The position numbers and the translations under genes were made by a program. 64,000 nt of DNA from Bradyrhizobium canariense (GTDB lineage: Bacteria > Pseudomonadota > Alphaproteobacteria > Rhizobiales > Xanthobacteraceae): NCBI RefSeq assembly GCF_018130465.1, contig NZ_JAFCKJ010000003.1, forward strand, positions 434,001 to 498,000. The letters are read 5' to 3'. Positions within the stretch are counted from its first letter, which is position 1. Each line of letters begins with the position of its first letter. The notes under the pieces are model-generated. The model did no database searches, had not been told where the DNA came from, and saw nothing but the letters and a program-made list of their open reading frames with translations. Positions 42,866 through 51,542 of the stretch are shown one piece after another.

Positions 42866-44794
42866 ATGCATCACACCAGCCACTCCCCGCGCCGTCCGTC
42901 GGTGCTGCACATCTTCAAGATCTACTATCCAGACCTGTTCGGCGGCACGCTCACGGTGATCCGCGACATCTGCGCCAGCCTCAAGGACGCCTTTGCCTCC
43001 GCCGCGCTGGTCTGCTCCGAATCGGCCGAGCCGCGCGACATCGTCGTCAACGACGTGCAGGTCGAGCGCGTCCATTCGTTCGGCAATTTGCTGTCGCTTC
43101 CCGCCGCGCCCACCTATCCGTGGCGGCTGTGGCGCAAGATCGCCGAGCACGATCTGCTCGTACTCCACGCCCCCTTCCCGCTCGCCGACCTCGTCTTCGC
43201 CTTCGGATTTGGTCGCAACCGGCCGCTGGTGGTGCACTGGCACGCCGACATCGTCAGCCATGCCGGCCTGCGCTGGTTCATCGAACCCCTGATGCGGCGA
43301 ACGCTGCGCCGCGCCAAGGCGATCATCGTCTCGGACCACGTGCTGGTCGACAACACGCCGTTGCTGCGCGAATTCGAGGACAAATGCCACGTCGTGCCGT
43401 TCGGCATCGACACCACCGGCTATGACTGGCCGAAGATCGAACCGCACCACGTCAACGATCGCGGCCGGCTCGTGCTCGCCTGCGGCCGGCTCGTTCCTTA
43501 CAAGGGCTTCGACGTGCTGATCCGCGCTGCGGCTGCGCACAATTTCGAGGTCTGGATCATCGGCGAAGGCACCGAGCGGCCGCGTCTCGAGCAACTGATT
43601 CAGGAGCTCGGCCTCGGCGAGCGCGTCCGCCTGCTCGGCTCGGTCAACGATTGCGAGCGCATCAAGCTGATGTGCCTCACCGACGTCTTCGTGATGCCGT
43701 CGGTGACCAATGCCGAAACCTTCGGCCTGGTCCAGCTCGAGGCCATGGCCGCCGGCCGTCCGGTCGTCAACACGGCGCTCGACACCGCGGTGCCGCGCGT
43801 CGCCCGCCACGGCATGGAGGCGATCACCGTGCCGCCCGGCGACGCCGAGAAGCTGGGGGAAGCCATCGACACGCTGGTCCGCGATCCCGAGCGCCGCCGC
43901 CGCATGGGACTTGCGGCGCGGACCCGCGCCCTCAGTCGCTATTCGGCCACTTCCTTCCGGGAAGGCATGGAAACCGTCTATCGCGACGCCGTCACCGCGT
44001 CCTGCAAGGAACCGGCAAGTGCCGCCGCGCCGCCGCAGGCGGCCGGCTGGCTGGACACTGTCCGGATCGCCGCGACGCTGGCCTGGTCCGACATGCGCCA
44101 TCGCTACGTGCGCTCGCTGCTCGGACCGTTCTGGATGTCGCTCCAGATGGCGATCGTGGTCGCGGTACTGGGCTCGGTGATCGGGCAGATGACGAACGTC
44201 GACGTGCTGTCACGCCTGCCCATGCTGGCGCTGTCGATGACGGCCTGGACCTTCATCAACAGCGTGGTGCTCGATGCCACGACGGCGCTCCAGAACTCCG
44301 CGAGCCTGATCCGCGACCGCGCGCTGCCGCCCGTGATCTTCCTGCTGCAATGCACGTTCCGACAAGGGCTGTTCGCGCTGCATAACGCCTGCGTGCCGCT
44401 GCTGTTGTGGCTCGTCCTGTCGCCCCACGATCTCTCTCACGCGCTAGCGGCGCTGCCTGGCCTCCTGCTGTTCGTGGCCTGCACCTTCGCCCTGAGCCTC
44501 GTCCTCGGCGCGCTGGCAACGCGCTATCGCGACCTCAAGCCGATCATCGAATCCACGCTGATGCTGGCCTTTCTCGCCTCGCCGGTGATCTGGTCGTCGG
44601 ACATGATCAATCACCGCTCGACGGTGATGCGTCTCAATCCGTTGACGCATCTGTTCGCGGTGTGGCGCGAGCCGCTGGTGGGCGGTCATGTCGATCCCGT
44701 CAGCATCGTCTACGTCCTCATCACGCTGGCGCTGCTGGTCTTTGCGAGCGTGCTGACGCTGGTCCACCTGCGCAAAGCCGCCTTTTGGATCTGA
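42866..44794 (+). CDS. Fusion of GT4 glycosyltransferase and ABC-2 polysaccharide export permease
   Basis: 642-residue two-part protein in one uninterrupted frame. Residues 11-373 are a GT-B fold, family 4 glycosyltransferase: GGTLTVIRDI at the start, RLVLACGRLVPYKGFDVLI and the E-x7-E motif in NAETFGLVQLEAMAAG. After an Ala/Pro linker (residues 380-392), residues 394-642 form a complete Wzm-type ABC-2 permease: RHRYVRSLLGPFWMSLQMAI, six hydrophobic segments and RLNPLTHLFAVWREPL. These are normally separate proteins. The fusion would tether sugar transfer to the export channel on the cytoplasmic face. The partner ATPase gene starts 3 bases later. ATG 42866 is preferred over TTG 42854. Confidence 0.9.
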   Translation: MHHTSHSPRRPSVLHIFKIYYPDLFGGTLTVIRDICASLKDAFASAALVCSESAEPRDIVVNDVQVERVHSFGNLLSLPAAPTYPWRLWRKIAEHDLLVLHAPFPLADLVFAFGFGRNRPLVVHWHADIVSHAGLRWFIEPLMRRTLRRAKAIIVSDHVLVDNTPLLREFEDKCHVVPFGIDTTGYDWPKIEPHHVNDRGRLVLACGRLVPYKGFDVLIRAAAAHNFEVWIIGEGTERPRLEQLIQELGLGERVRLLGSVNDCERIKLMCLTDVFVMPSVTNAETFGLVQLEAMAAGRPVVNTALDTAVPRVARHGMEAITVPPGDAEKLGEAIDTLVRDPERRRRMGLAARTRALSRYSATSFREGMETVYRDAVTASCKEPASAAAPPQAAGWLDTVRIAATLAWSDMRHRYVRSLLGPFWMSLQMAIVVAVLGSVIGQMTNVDVLSRLPMLALSMTAWTFINSVVLDATTALQNSASLIRDRALPPVIFLLQCTFRQGLFALHNACVPLLLWLVLSPHDLSHALAALPGLLLFVACTFALSLVLGALATRYRDLKPIIESTLMLAFLASPVIWSSDMINHRSTVMRLNPLTHLFAVWREPLVGGHVDPVSIVYVLITLALLVFASVLTLVHLRKAAFWI

Positions 44795-44797
44795 CGC

Positions 44798-45538
44798 ATG
44801 GTCTCGATCAGCTTACGCAACGTCTGTCTCGACTATCCGCTCTACGGCGCCTACGACTATTCGCTGAAACGGCGGCTGATCGGTCATCTCATCCGCGAGC
44901 CGGGCGAGATGCGGATCATCCGCGCCATCGACAATGTCACGATCGAGGCCGCGGCCGGCGCCCGGATCGGGCTTGCCGGGCCCAACGGCTCCGGCAAGTC
45001 GACGCTTCTGCGCCTCATCGCCGGCGTCTATCCGCCGAGCAGCGGCAGCGTCGCGATCCAGGGCAATGTCGTGCCCCTGCTCGGCCTCAACGCCGGCGTC
45101 AACCTGGACTTCGTTGCGGAGGACAACATCGCGCTGCTGCTGCGCATCAGCGGCCGCAAGCCTAGCCGCAGCGTGATCGACGATATCTGGGCCTTCACCG
45201 AGCTCGAGACGCGCATGCAGCGACTGCCGCTGCGGATGTTCTCGTCAGGCATGCTGATGCGGGTGCTGTTTGCGACGGCCACCGCTTTCCCGGCGGACAT
45301 CCTCCTGCTGGACGAATGGCTCAGCGTCGTCGACGAGCACTTTGCGGAGAAGGCACAGGAGCGGCTGCTGCACCTGGTGTCGCAGGCGGCGATCGTGATC
45401 ATCGCCTCGCACGACCAGCCGCTGCTGCGCCGCACCTGCACCAGCATCATCAACCTCGATCACGGCCGCATCGCCTCGACCGTCACGGTCGAGCCGCCGG
45501 CCACACATTCATTCGAGCTCCGCGAGAAACGCGCATGA
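44798..45538 (+). CDS. ABC transporter ATP-binding protein, polysaccharide export (Wzt/KpsT-like)
   Basis: 246-residue ATPase. Walker A GPNGSGKST, the signature FSSGMLMRV in the degenerate form usual for polysaccharide exporters, Walker B ILLLDEWLS, and switch His in IIASHDQP. The N-terminal YPLYGAYDYSLKRRLIG stretch is typical of the Wzt/KpsT subfamily. It lacks the C-terminal carbohydrate-binding domain of larger Wzt proteins. It starts 3 bases after the fusion protein and its stop overlaps the next start (ATGA), so the genes are co-translated. Confidence 0.94.
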   Translation: MVSISLRNVCLDYPLYGAYDYSLKRRLIGHLIREPGEMRIIRAIDNVTIEAAAGARIGLAGPNGSGKSTLLRLIAGVYPPSSGSVAIQGNVVPLLGLNAGVNLDFVAEDNIALLLRISGRKPSRSVIDDIWAFTELETRMQRLPLRMFSSGMLMRVLFATATAFPADILLLDEWLSVVDEHFAEKAQERLLHLVSQAAIVIIASHDQPLLRRTCTSIINLDHGRIASTVTVEPPATHSFELREKRA

Positions 45539-46929
45539 AGCAGAATATCCTCGTCGTATCCGAAGCGCTTGGCGAGCCCAACCACAAGCGCGGCATCTTC
45601 CACTTCACGCGCGAATTGATGCGCTCGCTCGCGGCCGAAGGCCACGATCTGACGCTGCTGGTGGAGACCAGCCGGCGCTACCGCAAGCTGCGCCGGCGCG
45701 AGCGGCGCACGAAACTGTTTCCGTCAGCGGCGCGCAACATCGAATTGCTCGCCTTGTACCGCTTCCTCGACGAGATCAACATGAGCGAGCCGCTGGCGCG
45801 CAATGGCTTGCGGCGCACGCTCGACTGGCTGCGCCACAAGGCCACCATGTCGGTGTCGTGGGACTATGTCCTCTGCTTCCTGCGTGCAATCGGGCTGCGT
45901 GGGCTGAATGCGCGGCTGATCGAGAACAAGACCGCGGCGCTTGAATACGTCCCGCCGGATCTGCGCCATCTGGAGCTGTTCCGCAACTTCCAGCTCGAGC
46001 CCGGCTTCTACAGCTACCAGGATTCTTCGGCCTTCTTCCTGCTACCGCCGCCGCAGGTCGACGCGCGCGACTACGACGTCATCGTCGTGGACACTCCGAC
46101 CCGGGTGGCGATCAGGCGCAGGCCGGATGCCAAGGTGATCTGCGTGGTCCACGATTTGCTGCCGCTCACCGACCTCAAGCTCAGCGACGTCGCGACACGG
46201 CTGTTCCTGTCGCGGCTCCTCACCAGCCTGCGTCAGGCCGACGAGCTCGCCTTCGTTTCAAACTATAGCATGATGCGGTTCAGGGAATTGTTGCCGCAAT
46301 TTGCGCACCTGCCGGCGCGGGTCGTGTATCCCCGCACCCGGTTCGACGCCCCGGATGTCCTGCACCTACCAGCCCCGTCGGGGCGTCCGGGGCGGCCGAG
46401 CTTCGTCGTCATCGTCTCGAACGAGCCGCGCAAGAACGTCGCCACCGTCATCCGCGCTTTCCGCAATGTGCCCCAGGCCGATCTCGTAGTGATCGGCCAT
46501 GCCGGAGAGATCAGCCGGATGCGCAATCTGCCGCCGAACGTCCGCTTCGCCGGCTATGTCGACGAGCACGAAAAGGCGGCCCTGATCGCGGAGGCGCACG
46601 GGCTGATCATGCCGAGCTTCGCCGAGGGCTTCGGCGTGCCGATCATCGAGGCGCTGGCCGCGAACACGCCGGTGCTGTGCTCCGACATCGCCGTGTTTCG
46701 CGAGGTCGCGGGCGAGCTCGCCGACTATTTCGACCCGTTCTCGACCGATGCGATCGCGGCCTCCGTCACCCGCGTGCTGACGCGGCAGGAGGAGTTCCGC
46801 GGCAGGATCCGGGCCCGGCGGCACGAACTCGCCGAGCGCTTCGGCTACGAAACCCAGGCCCGCGATTTCCTCGGGCGTCAGGTGCTCGCCGAAAGCCTTG
46901 TCACCGAGCAACTCGCGTCATACGGATGA
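45535..46929 (+). CDS. GT4 family glycosyltransferase
   Basis: 464-residue cytoplasmic glycosyltransferase. The GT-B signature is in the C-terminal half: SFVVIVSNEPRKNVATVIRA, then the donor-site E-x7-E in AEGFGVPIIEALAANTPVL. The N-terminal acceptor half is long, with a helical insertion (about residues 60-150). ATG overlaps the ATPase stop and its own stop overlaps the next ATG in the same manner. It likely adds sugars to a lipid-linked glycan exported by the neighbouring ABC transporter; donor sugar unknown. Confidence 0.9.
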   Translation: MKQNILVVSEALGEPNHKRGIFHFTRELMRSLAAEGHDLTLLVETSRRYRKLRRRERRTKLFPSAARNIELLALYRFLDEINMSEPLARNGLRRTLDWLRHKATMSVSWDYVLCFLRAIGLRGLNARLIENKTAALEYVPPDLRHLELFRNFQLEPGFYSYQDSSAFFLLPPPQVDARDYDVIVVDTPTRVAIRRRPDAKVICVVHDLLPLTDLKLSDVATRLFLSRLLTSLRQADELAFVSNYSMMRFRELLPQFAHLPARVVYPRTRFDAPDVLHLPAPSGRPGRPSFVVIVSNEPRKNVATVIRAFRNVPQADLVVIGHAGEISRMRNLPPNVRFAGYVDEHEKAALIAEAHGLIMPSFAEGFGVPIIEALAANTPVLCSDIAVFREVAGELADYFDPFSTDAIAASVTRVLTRQEEFRGRIRARRHELAERFGYETQARDFLGRQVLAESLVTEQLASYG

Positions 46930-48230
46930 CCGCCGAATCCGCGATGTGGTCCGGTCCTGCCGATCAGCAAGGCGGGAGCAGCCGATGGCAGACCTGGCGC
47001 AACTCGGCGGCGCTGATGCGGGCGGCCGATCTGCTCGCAGTCCTCATCGCGGCATCGCTGCCCTGGTCCACCACGGCGCCTTCGATCTTCGTCGGACTCT
47101 GGCTCCTCGTGGTGACGCCGACCATCGACTGGCGCGACTATGCGCGCAGGCTCACGCGGCCGGCGCTCGCCCTGCCCTTTGCCTTCATGCTCCTCGCGCT
47201 CGCCGGCACCCTGTGGTCGGACGGCGCGTGGGCGGACCGGTTGCATGCGATCAAGCCGGTCGCAAAGCTCGTGCTCATTCCGCCTCTGCTTTATCATTTC
47301 AGCCGATCGGAACGTGGCCTTTGGGTCTGTCTCGCCTTTCTCGCCTCCTGCGCACTGCTTGCGGTGTTCTCCTGGATCGTGCTGCTCGATCCCGCCTGGA
47401 AGATCACCGCGAGGGCATCGGCCGGCGTTCCCGTCAAGAATTACATCGACCAGAGCCAGGAATTCACGTTCTGCGCCTTTGCGCTTGCGCTGCCCGCGCT
47501 GACCTTCTGGCGTGGCGGAAGCATAGCCGCAACGGCCGCCTGCGTGGCGCTGATCCTGTTGTTCGCCACCAACATGGTGTTCGTTGCCGCGGCCCGCACG
47601 GCGCTGCTCTGCATCGCGGTGCTGCTCGGCCTGTTCGCCTGGCGGCATTTGAGCCGGCGCGCGGCGCTGCTCCTGGTTGCGGGCACGGTCGCCGCCAGCG
47701 CACTGGCCTGGACGACGTCGCCCTATCTGCGCCAGCGCGTCACCGACATCTCCGTCGAATACCGCCATGGCCATGAGAACATCAGCCGTGCCTCGACCGC
47801 CCAACGGCTGACCTATTGGCGCAAGGCGATCCATGGCATTGCCGAGGCGTCTTTGATCGGTCACGGCTCCGGCTCGATCAAGCGGCAGTTCGAACGCGCG
47901 GCCACGAGCGAAAGCAGCCTCGATGCGGAGGTCGTCAACAACCCGCACAACCAGACCCTCAATGTCGCCATGCAGTGGGGCCTCCTGGGCGTCGCCCTGC
48001 TCTACGCCATGTGGATCGCCCATCTTCGCCTTTTCCTGGACGAAGGACTTGCCGCCTGGATCGGCCTCGTGGCGGTGGTGCAGAATATCGCGAGCTCGCT
48101 GCTGAACTCGCATCTGTTCGATTTCCACGAGGGCTGGATGTATGTGCTCGGCGTCGGCATCGCCGGCGGCATGGCGCTCAAGGCGAGAGCGGCAGCTTCC
48201 GTTCCGATAAAGCCGGAACGGAAGCTCTAG
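46926..48230 (+). CDS. O-antigen ligase/polymerase-like membrane protein
   Basis: 434-residue integral membrane protein with about ten to twelve hydrophobic segments. The Wzy_C/WaaL features are in the second half: RLTYWRKAIHGIAEASLIGHGSGS before the main periplasmic loop, and NNPHNQTLNVAMQWGLLGV containing the conserved His region. Such proteins either ligate a polymer onto a lipid or protein or polymerise repeat units in the periplasm. Paired with an ABC exporter, ligation of the exported glycan is the simpler reading. Last gene of the locus; its final codons lie within a terminator hairpin. Confidence 0.88.
   Translation: MTAESAMWSGPADQQGGSSRWQTWRNSAALMRAADLLAVLIAASLPWSTTAPSIFVGLWLLVVTPTIDWRDYARRLTRPALALPFAFMLLALAGTLWSDGAWADRLHAIKPVAKLVLIPPLLYHFSRSERGLWVCLAFLASCALLAVFSWIVLLDPAWKITARASAGVPVKNYIDQSQEFTFCAFALALPALTFWRGGSIAATAACVALILLFATNMVFVAAARTALLCIAVLLGLFAWRHLSRRAALLLVAGTVAASALAWTTSPYLRQRVTDISVEYRHGHENISRASTAQRLTYWRKAIHGIAEASLIGHGSGSIKRQFERAATSESSLDAEVVNNPHNQTLNVAMQWGLLGVALLYAMWIAHLRLFLDEGLAAWIGLVAVVQNIASSLLNSHLFDFHEGWMYVLGVGIAGGMALKARAAASVPIKPERKL
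48194..48226 (+). terminator. Rho-independent terminator overlapping the end of the ligase gene
   Basis: AGCTTCCGTTCCG (48194-48206) and CGGAACGGAAGCT (48214-48226) form a perfect 13-bp stem with a 7-base loop, followed by a T-containing stretch. The stem includes the last codons of the ligase-like gene, so coding sequence and terminator share bases. Confidence 0.7.
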
Positions 48231-48293
48231 ATTCTTATTCTGACGCGTTTTCTCGACGCGAACCGGTGCCCACTACGGCGGAAAACGCTCTAG
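48227..48293. repeat. Bradyrhizobium-type intergenic repeat flanked by CTAG
   Basis: A 67-base block bounded by CTAG at both ends, with internal inverted arms GCGTTTTC and GAAAACGC and the core CGAACCGGTGCCCACT. From memory, very similar sequences occur many times between Bradyrhizobium genes. It fills the gap between the polysaccharide locus and the convergent binding-protein gene. Confidence 0.65.
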
Positions 48294-48306
48294 CGGCCAG
48301 CCCTGA

Positions 48307-49554
48307 CTACTGACTGCGCTCGTGGCCGACCTCACCGGTGATGACCTCGCCGAACAGCTCCCAGGCCTGCCCGTTGAAGCGCATCAGCTGCATCTGCTCG
48401 ATCGGGAAATAATCGTCGGCTGAGGTGTTCACCATGATGCCGGGCAGCATCAGGTCGGTGTGAAAATCCTTCAGGCTGGCGGCCTGCTTCATGACGTTGT
48501 CACGGGTGAGATTGTCGCCGCACTGCTTCAGCACCTGCGCCATCGCCTCCGCCTGGACGTAGCCGTAAATATTGTTGGCATTGGCCTTGTCGCCGTCAGG
48601 GTAATATTTGTCCATGAACTCGCGCCATTTGATCACCGCAGGATCCTTGTCCCAGGTCGGATCGGTCGGGTCCTTCAGATAGACGGTCGAGATGATGTCC
48701 TTGGAATAGTCGAGCCCGGCGGGCTTGAGCACCGAGGCGACCGAGGTCGCGGTGTTGGCCAGGAAGAATTTCGGTTTCCAGCCGAGCTCGCCGACCTTCC
48801 GGATCGCCTGCGCGGACCCCTTTGGCGCAGCCCAGGAGAAGAAGATGTCGGCGCCGGAATCATGCAAGGCGACGATCTGCGAGTCGATCGAGGGATCGCT
48901 GACCTCATAGGATTTGTCGGCGATGATCATGCCGGCCTTGTCGCCGAGCCCGTCCTTCAGGCCCTTGAACTGGTCCTTGCCGGCATCGTCGTTCTGCCAG
49001 AACACCGCGATCTTGCTATTCGGAAAGTGATCGCGAATGTATTTTGCGTAGATGCGGCCCTCGCTCTGGTAGTTCGGCTGGAATCCCATCGTCCATGGGA
49101 AATTCTTGGGGTCGCCGAACTTGGTGCCGCCGGAAGCGACGAAGAGCTGCGGCACCTTCTTGGCGTTCATATATTTCATGATCGCGGAGTTCGAGGGCGT
49201 GCCGAGCGGCTGGAAGATCAGCAACACCTCGTCGCTCTCGACCAGCTTGCGCGCCTGCTCGATCGCCTTTGGCGGCGAATAAGCGTCGTCATAGCTGATG
49301 AAGTTGATCTTGCGCCCGTTGATGCCGCCCTGGTCGTTGATCATCTTGAAGAACGCGGCCTCGGTCTTGCCGATCACGCCATAGGACGATGCCGGCCCGC
49401 TATAGGGCATGATGTTGCCGAGCTTGATTTCGGTGTCGGTGGCGCCGGGATCGTATTTCTTCTGGGCCAGGGTCTGCGCCATGCCCGATGTTGCGCTCAA
49501 CACGGCGGCAGCAAGCATGGCGAGGGCAGCAAGGTTATTGCGACGACCCGGCAT
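48307..49554 (-). CDS. ABC transporter substrate-binding protein, branched-chain amino acid type
   Basis: 415-residue periplasmic binding protein of the LivK-like group. ATG at 49554 is set by GGGGAGAG upstream and opens a signal peptide (MPGRRNNLAALAML ... SGMAQ). The ligand-binding fold is seen in IKLGNIMPYSGPASSYGVIG, FFKMINDQGGINGRKINFIS and KVPQLFVASGGTKF. No permease or ATPase gene is adjacent, so it is an orphan component. Ligands of the family include amino acids, amides and aromatic acids. Confidence 0.92.
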   Translation of the reverse strand: MPGRRNNLAALAMLAAAVLSATSGMAQTLAQKKYDPGATDTEIKLGNIMPYSGPASSYGVIGKTEAAFFKMINDQGGINGRKINFISYDDAYSPPKAIEQARKLVESDEVLLIFQPLGTPSNSAIMKYMNAKKVPQLFVASGGTKFGDPKNFPWTMGFQPNYQSEGRIYAKYIRDHFPNSKIAVFWQNDDAGKDQFKGLKDGLGDKAGMIIADKSYEVSDPSIDSQIVALHDSGADIFFSWAAPKGSAQAIRKVGELGWKPKFFLANTATSVASVLKPAGLDYSKDIISTVYLKDPTDPTWDKDPAVIKWREFMDKYYPDGDKANANNIYGYVQAEAMAQVLKQCGDNLTRDNVMKQAASLKDFHTDLMLPGIMVNTSADDYFPIEQMQLMRFNGQAWELFGEVITGEVGHERSQ

Positions 49555-49661
49555 CGGTCTCTCCCCTGTTTTATAGTCTTGTTTTGCGGAGAGTGTCGCA
49601 AGGCCGCTTGCGGCTGGCAAGCGCCAGGATTTTCCGTGAGATGAAACGGCGGCTCTGGAAC

Positions 49662-50573
49662 TTAAACGACGCGCCGCAGCAGGTTCATGAGACGCCCGTC
49701 AATCACCAGCAATGCGCTGCCGATGACAAGTGCGCCCGCGATCTCACGCATGGAGATCGGTTCGCCCAGCACAAGCCATCCCAGAAGAATGGCGGTGACG
49801 GGAATGAGCAGCGTCACCAGCATCACATTGGTCGCGCCCGAGCGCCGCAGGATCTGGAAGAAGACGATATAGGCGAGCGCCGTCGACAAGCCGGCAAGGC
49901 CAAGCACCGCGAGCCACGTCGTCACGCCCGGCATCGCGAGACGCCACGGCTGCTCCATTGCGCCGGCGACGACGACCATCATCACCGTGGAAGCCATCAG
50001 TTGAAACGCTGCCGTCCCCAGCGGCGGCGAATCCTTCAACAGCCGCCGCGCCGCCAGCGCCGCAAAGCCATAGCTGAAGGCGCCGCCGAGGCAGAGCAGG
50101 ATGCCGAGCCCTTGCCCTGCCCGCGTTTCAACGCCCCATCCGCGCAGGATGATCACGCCGGAAAGGCCCAGTGCCACGCCGGCGACGCGCCGCAGCTGTA
50201 GGGCCTCTTCGCCTGCCGCCGCCATCACCATCACCGTGAACAGCGGCGTGGTCGCGTTCAGGATCGACGCCAGCCCGCTTGGGATGAAAGTCTGGCCGAC
50301 TACGATCAGCGAGAACGGGATGACGTTGTTGAGGAGCCCGATCGCGACGAACGGCTTCCAGCCCGTCATCCCCTTGGGAAAGCCGATGCCCTGGATACGG
50401 AGCAGCGGCAGCAGAATGGCCGAGCCGAGTGCAACGCGCAAAAACACCAGCGTGAGCGGCGGTAATTCCCGCAACGCAGCACCGTTGAAAAAGAACGAGC
50501 CGCCCCAGAGGACCGACAGCACAGCGAGCAGCGACCAGTCTCGCGCGTCGATCCGGTTGTCATTCGAAGGCAT
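49662..50573 (-). CDS. EamA/DMT family transporter
   Basis: 303-residue inner-membrane protein with about ten hydrophobic helices in two EamA repeats. The first starts at LLAVLSVLWGGSFFFNGAAL and includes FIPSGLASILNATTPLFTVM; the second closes with ILLGWLVLGEPISMREIAGA. Both repeats carry the typical glutamate-containing end motif. Members export amino acids, metabolites or drugs; no specific substrate can be read. A second DMT gene lies 79 bases upstream on the same strand. Confidence 0.9.
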   Translation of the reverse strand: MPSNDNRIDARDWSLLAVLSVLWGGSFFFNGAALRELPPLTLVFLRVALGSAILLPLLRIQGIGFPKGMTGWKPFVAIGLLNNVIPFSLIVVGQTFIPSGLASILNATTPLFTVMVMAAAGEEALQLRRVAGVALGLSGVIILRGWGVETRAGQGLGILLCLGGAFSYGFAALAARRLLKDSPPLGTAAFQLMASTVMMVVVAGAMEQPWRLAMPGVTTWLAVLGLAGLSTALAYIVFFQILRRSGATNVMLVTLLIPVTAILLGWLVLGEPISMREIAGALVIGSALLVIDGRLMNLLRRVV

Positions 50574-50652
50574 GGCGTCTCACAGCGAGCGGTCCGACCA
50601 GCTAGGACTGTGCGGCCAAAATTGCCACCCGATTCCCGGCAAAGCGCGAGCT

Positions 50653-51528
50653 TCAGGATCGATCGCGACTTCGCGCGTCAAGCGCGATATCGGCGACGAC
50701 TGCTCCAATCACCAGGGCACCGCCCACAAGGGCGTGGACAGCAGGTATCTCGCGAAAGGCAATCCAAATCCAGAACGGCATCAGCGGCGTCTCCAGCGTC
50801 GCGATCAGGGACGACTGGCTCGACGGCAAGAAGCGCGAGCCGAGCACGAACAGCGTCAGGCCGAGCGCGACCTGGAGGCAGCCGAACATCGCGAGAGTCA
50901 GAAGATCGCTTCCGCCCACATGCGCGAGATCGTGGGCAAATGGCAGACTGACGAGGCTTCCCAGGAAATTCGAGAGTGCGGCTGCCGCCACCATCGACGT
51001 CTGCCGGTAGCGCCGGATGGCCACGGTCATGGCGGAGACGGCGAGCACCATCAGGCAGCTCAGGGCGACGCCGCCAAGATCGGCGCCGGCTTGCACGCCC
51101 CCGACCGTGATGGCCACGCCGGCAAAGGCAATCAGGCTCGCGATCAGCGTCCGCCATGTCGCGGCCTCACCGAGCCATAGCCATGCCAGCGCAGCGGCGA
51201 CGAAGGGCTGCGTTGCGATCAGCACCGCCACGTTCATGACCTTCGTCATCTGAAGTGCGGGAATGAACGAGACCATGCCGAGCGTGGACAACGACGCGAC
51301 CAGCAGGCCGCCCTTCCCCGGCACGACCAATTGCCACAAGGCGCCACGCCCCTGCATCAGGACGAGAAAGACCGTGATCAGGCTGCCGGCGAACAGGCCG
51401 CGCCAGAACAGGATGGTCCAGGGATCGAATGGCAGAAGGCGCGTGAAGAATGGCGCCGTGCTCCAGGCAATCGCGGCTGATATGACGAGGGCAATGCCGA
51501 GACCGCGTTCAGAACGAGGCTGCCCCAT
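50653..51528 (-). CDS. EamA/DMT family transporter
   Basis: 291-residue ten-helix exporter of the same superfamily as the gene downstream but not a close copy. The two EamA repeats are marked by AWSTAPFFTRLLPFDPWTIL ... TQPFVAAALAWLWLGE and QSSLIATLETPLMPFWIWIA. It begins 14 bases from the end of the dehydrogenase gene, so it probably belongs to that transcript. Substrate unknown. Confidence 0.9.
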   Translation of the reverse strand: MGQPRSERGLGIALVISAAIAWSTAPFFTRLLPFDPWTILFWRGLFAGSLITVFLVLMQGRGALWQLVVPGKGGLLVASLSTLGMVSFIPALQMTKVMNVAVLIATQPFVAAALAWLWLGEAATWRTLIASLIAFAGVAITVGGVQAGADLGGVALSCLMVLAVSAMTVAIRRYRQTSMVAAAALSNFLGSLVSLPFAHDLAHVGGSDLLTLAMFGCLQVALGLTLFVLGSRFLPSSQSSLIATLETPLMPFWIWIAFREIPAVHALVGGALVIGAVVADIALDARSRDRS

Positions 51529-51542
51529 GACGATGTGATCCG

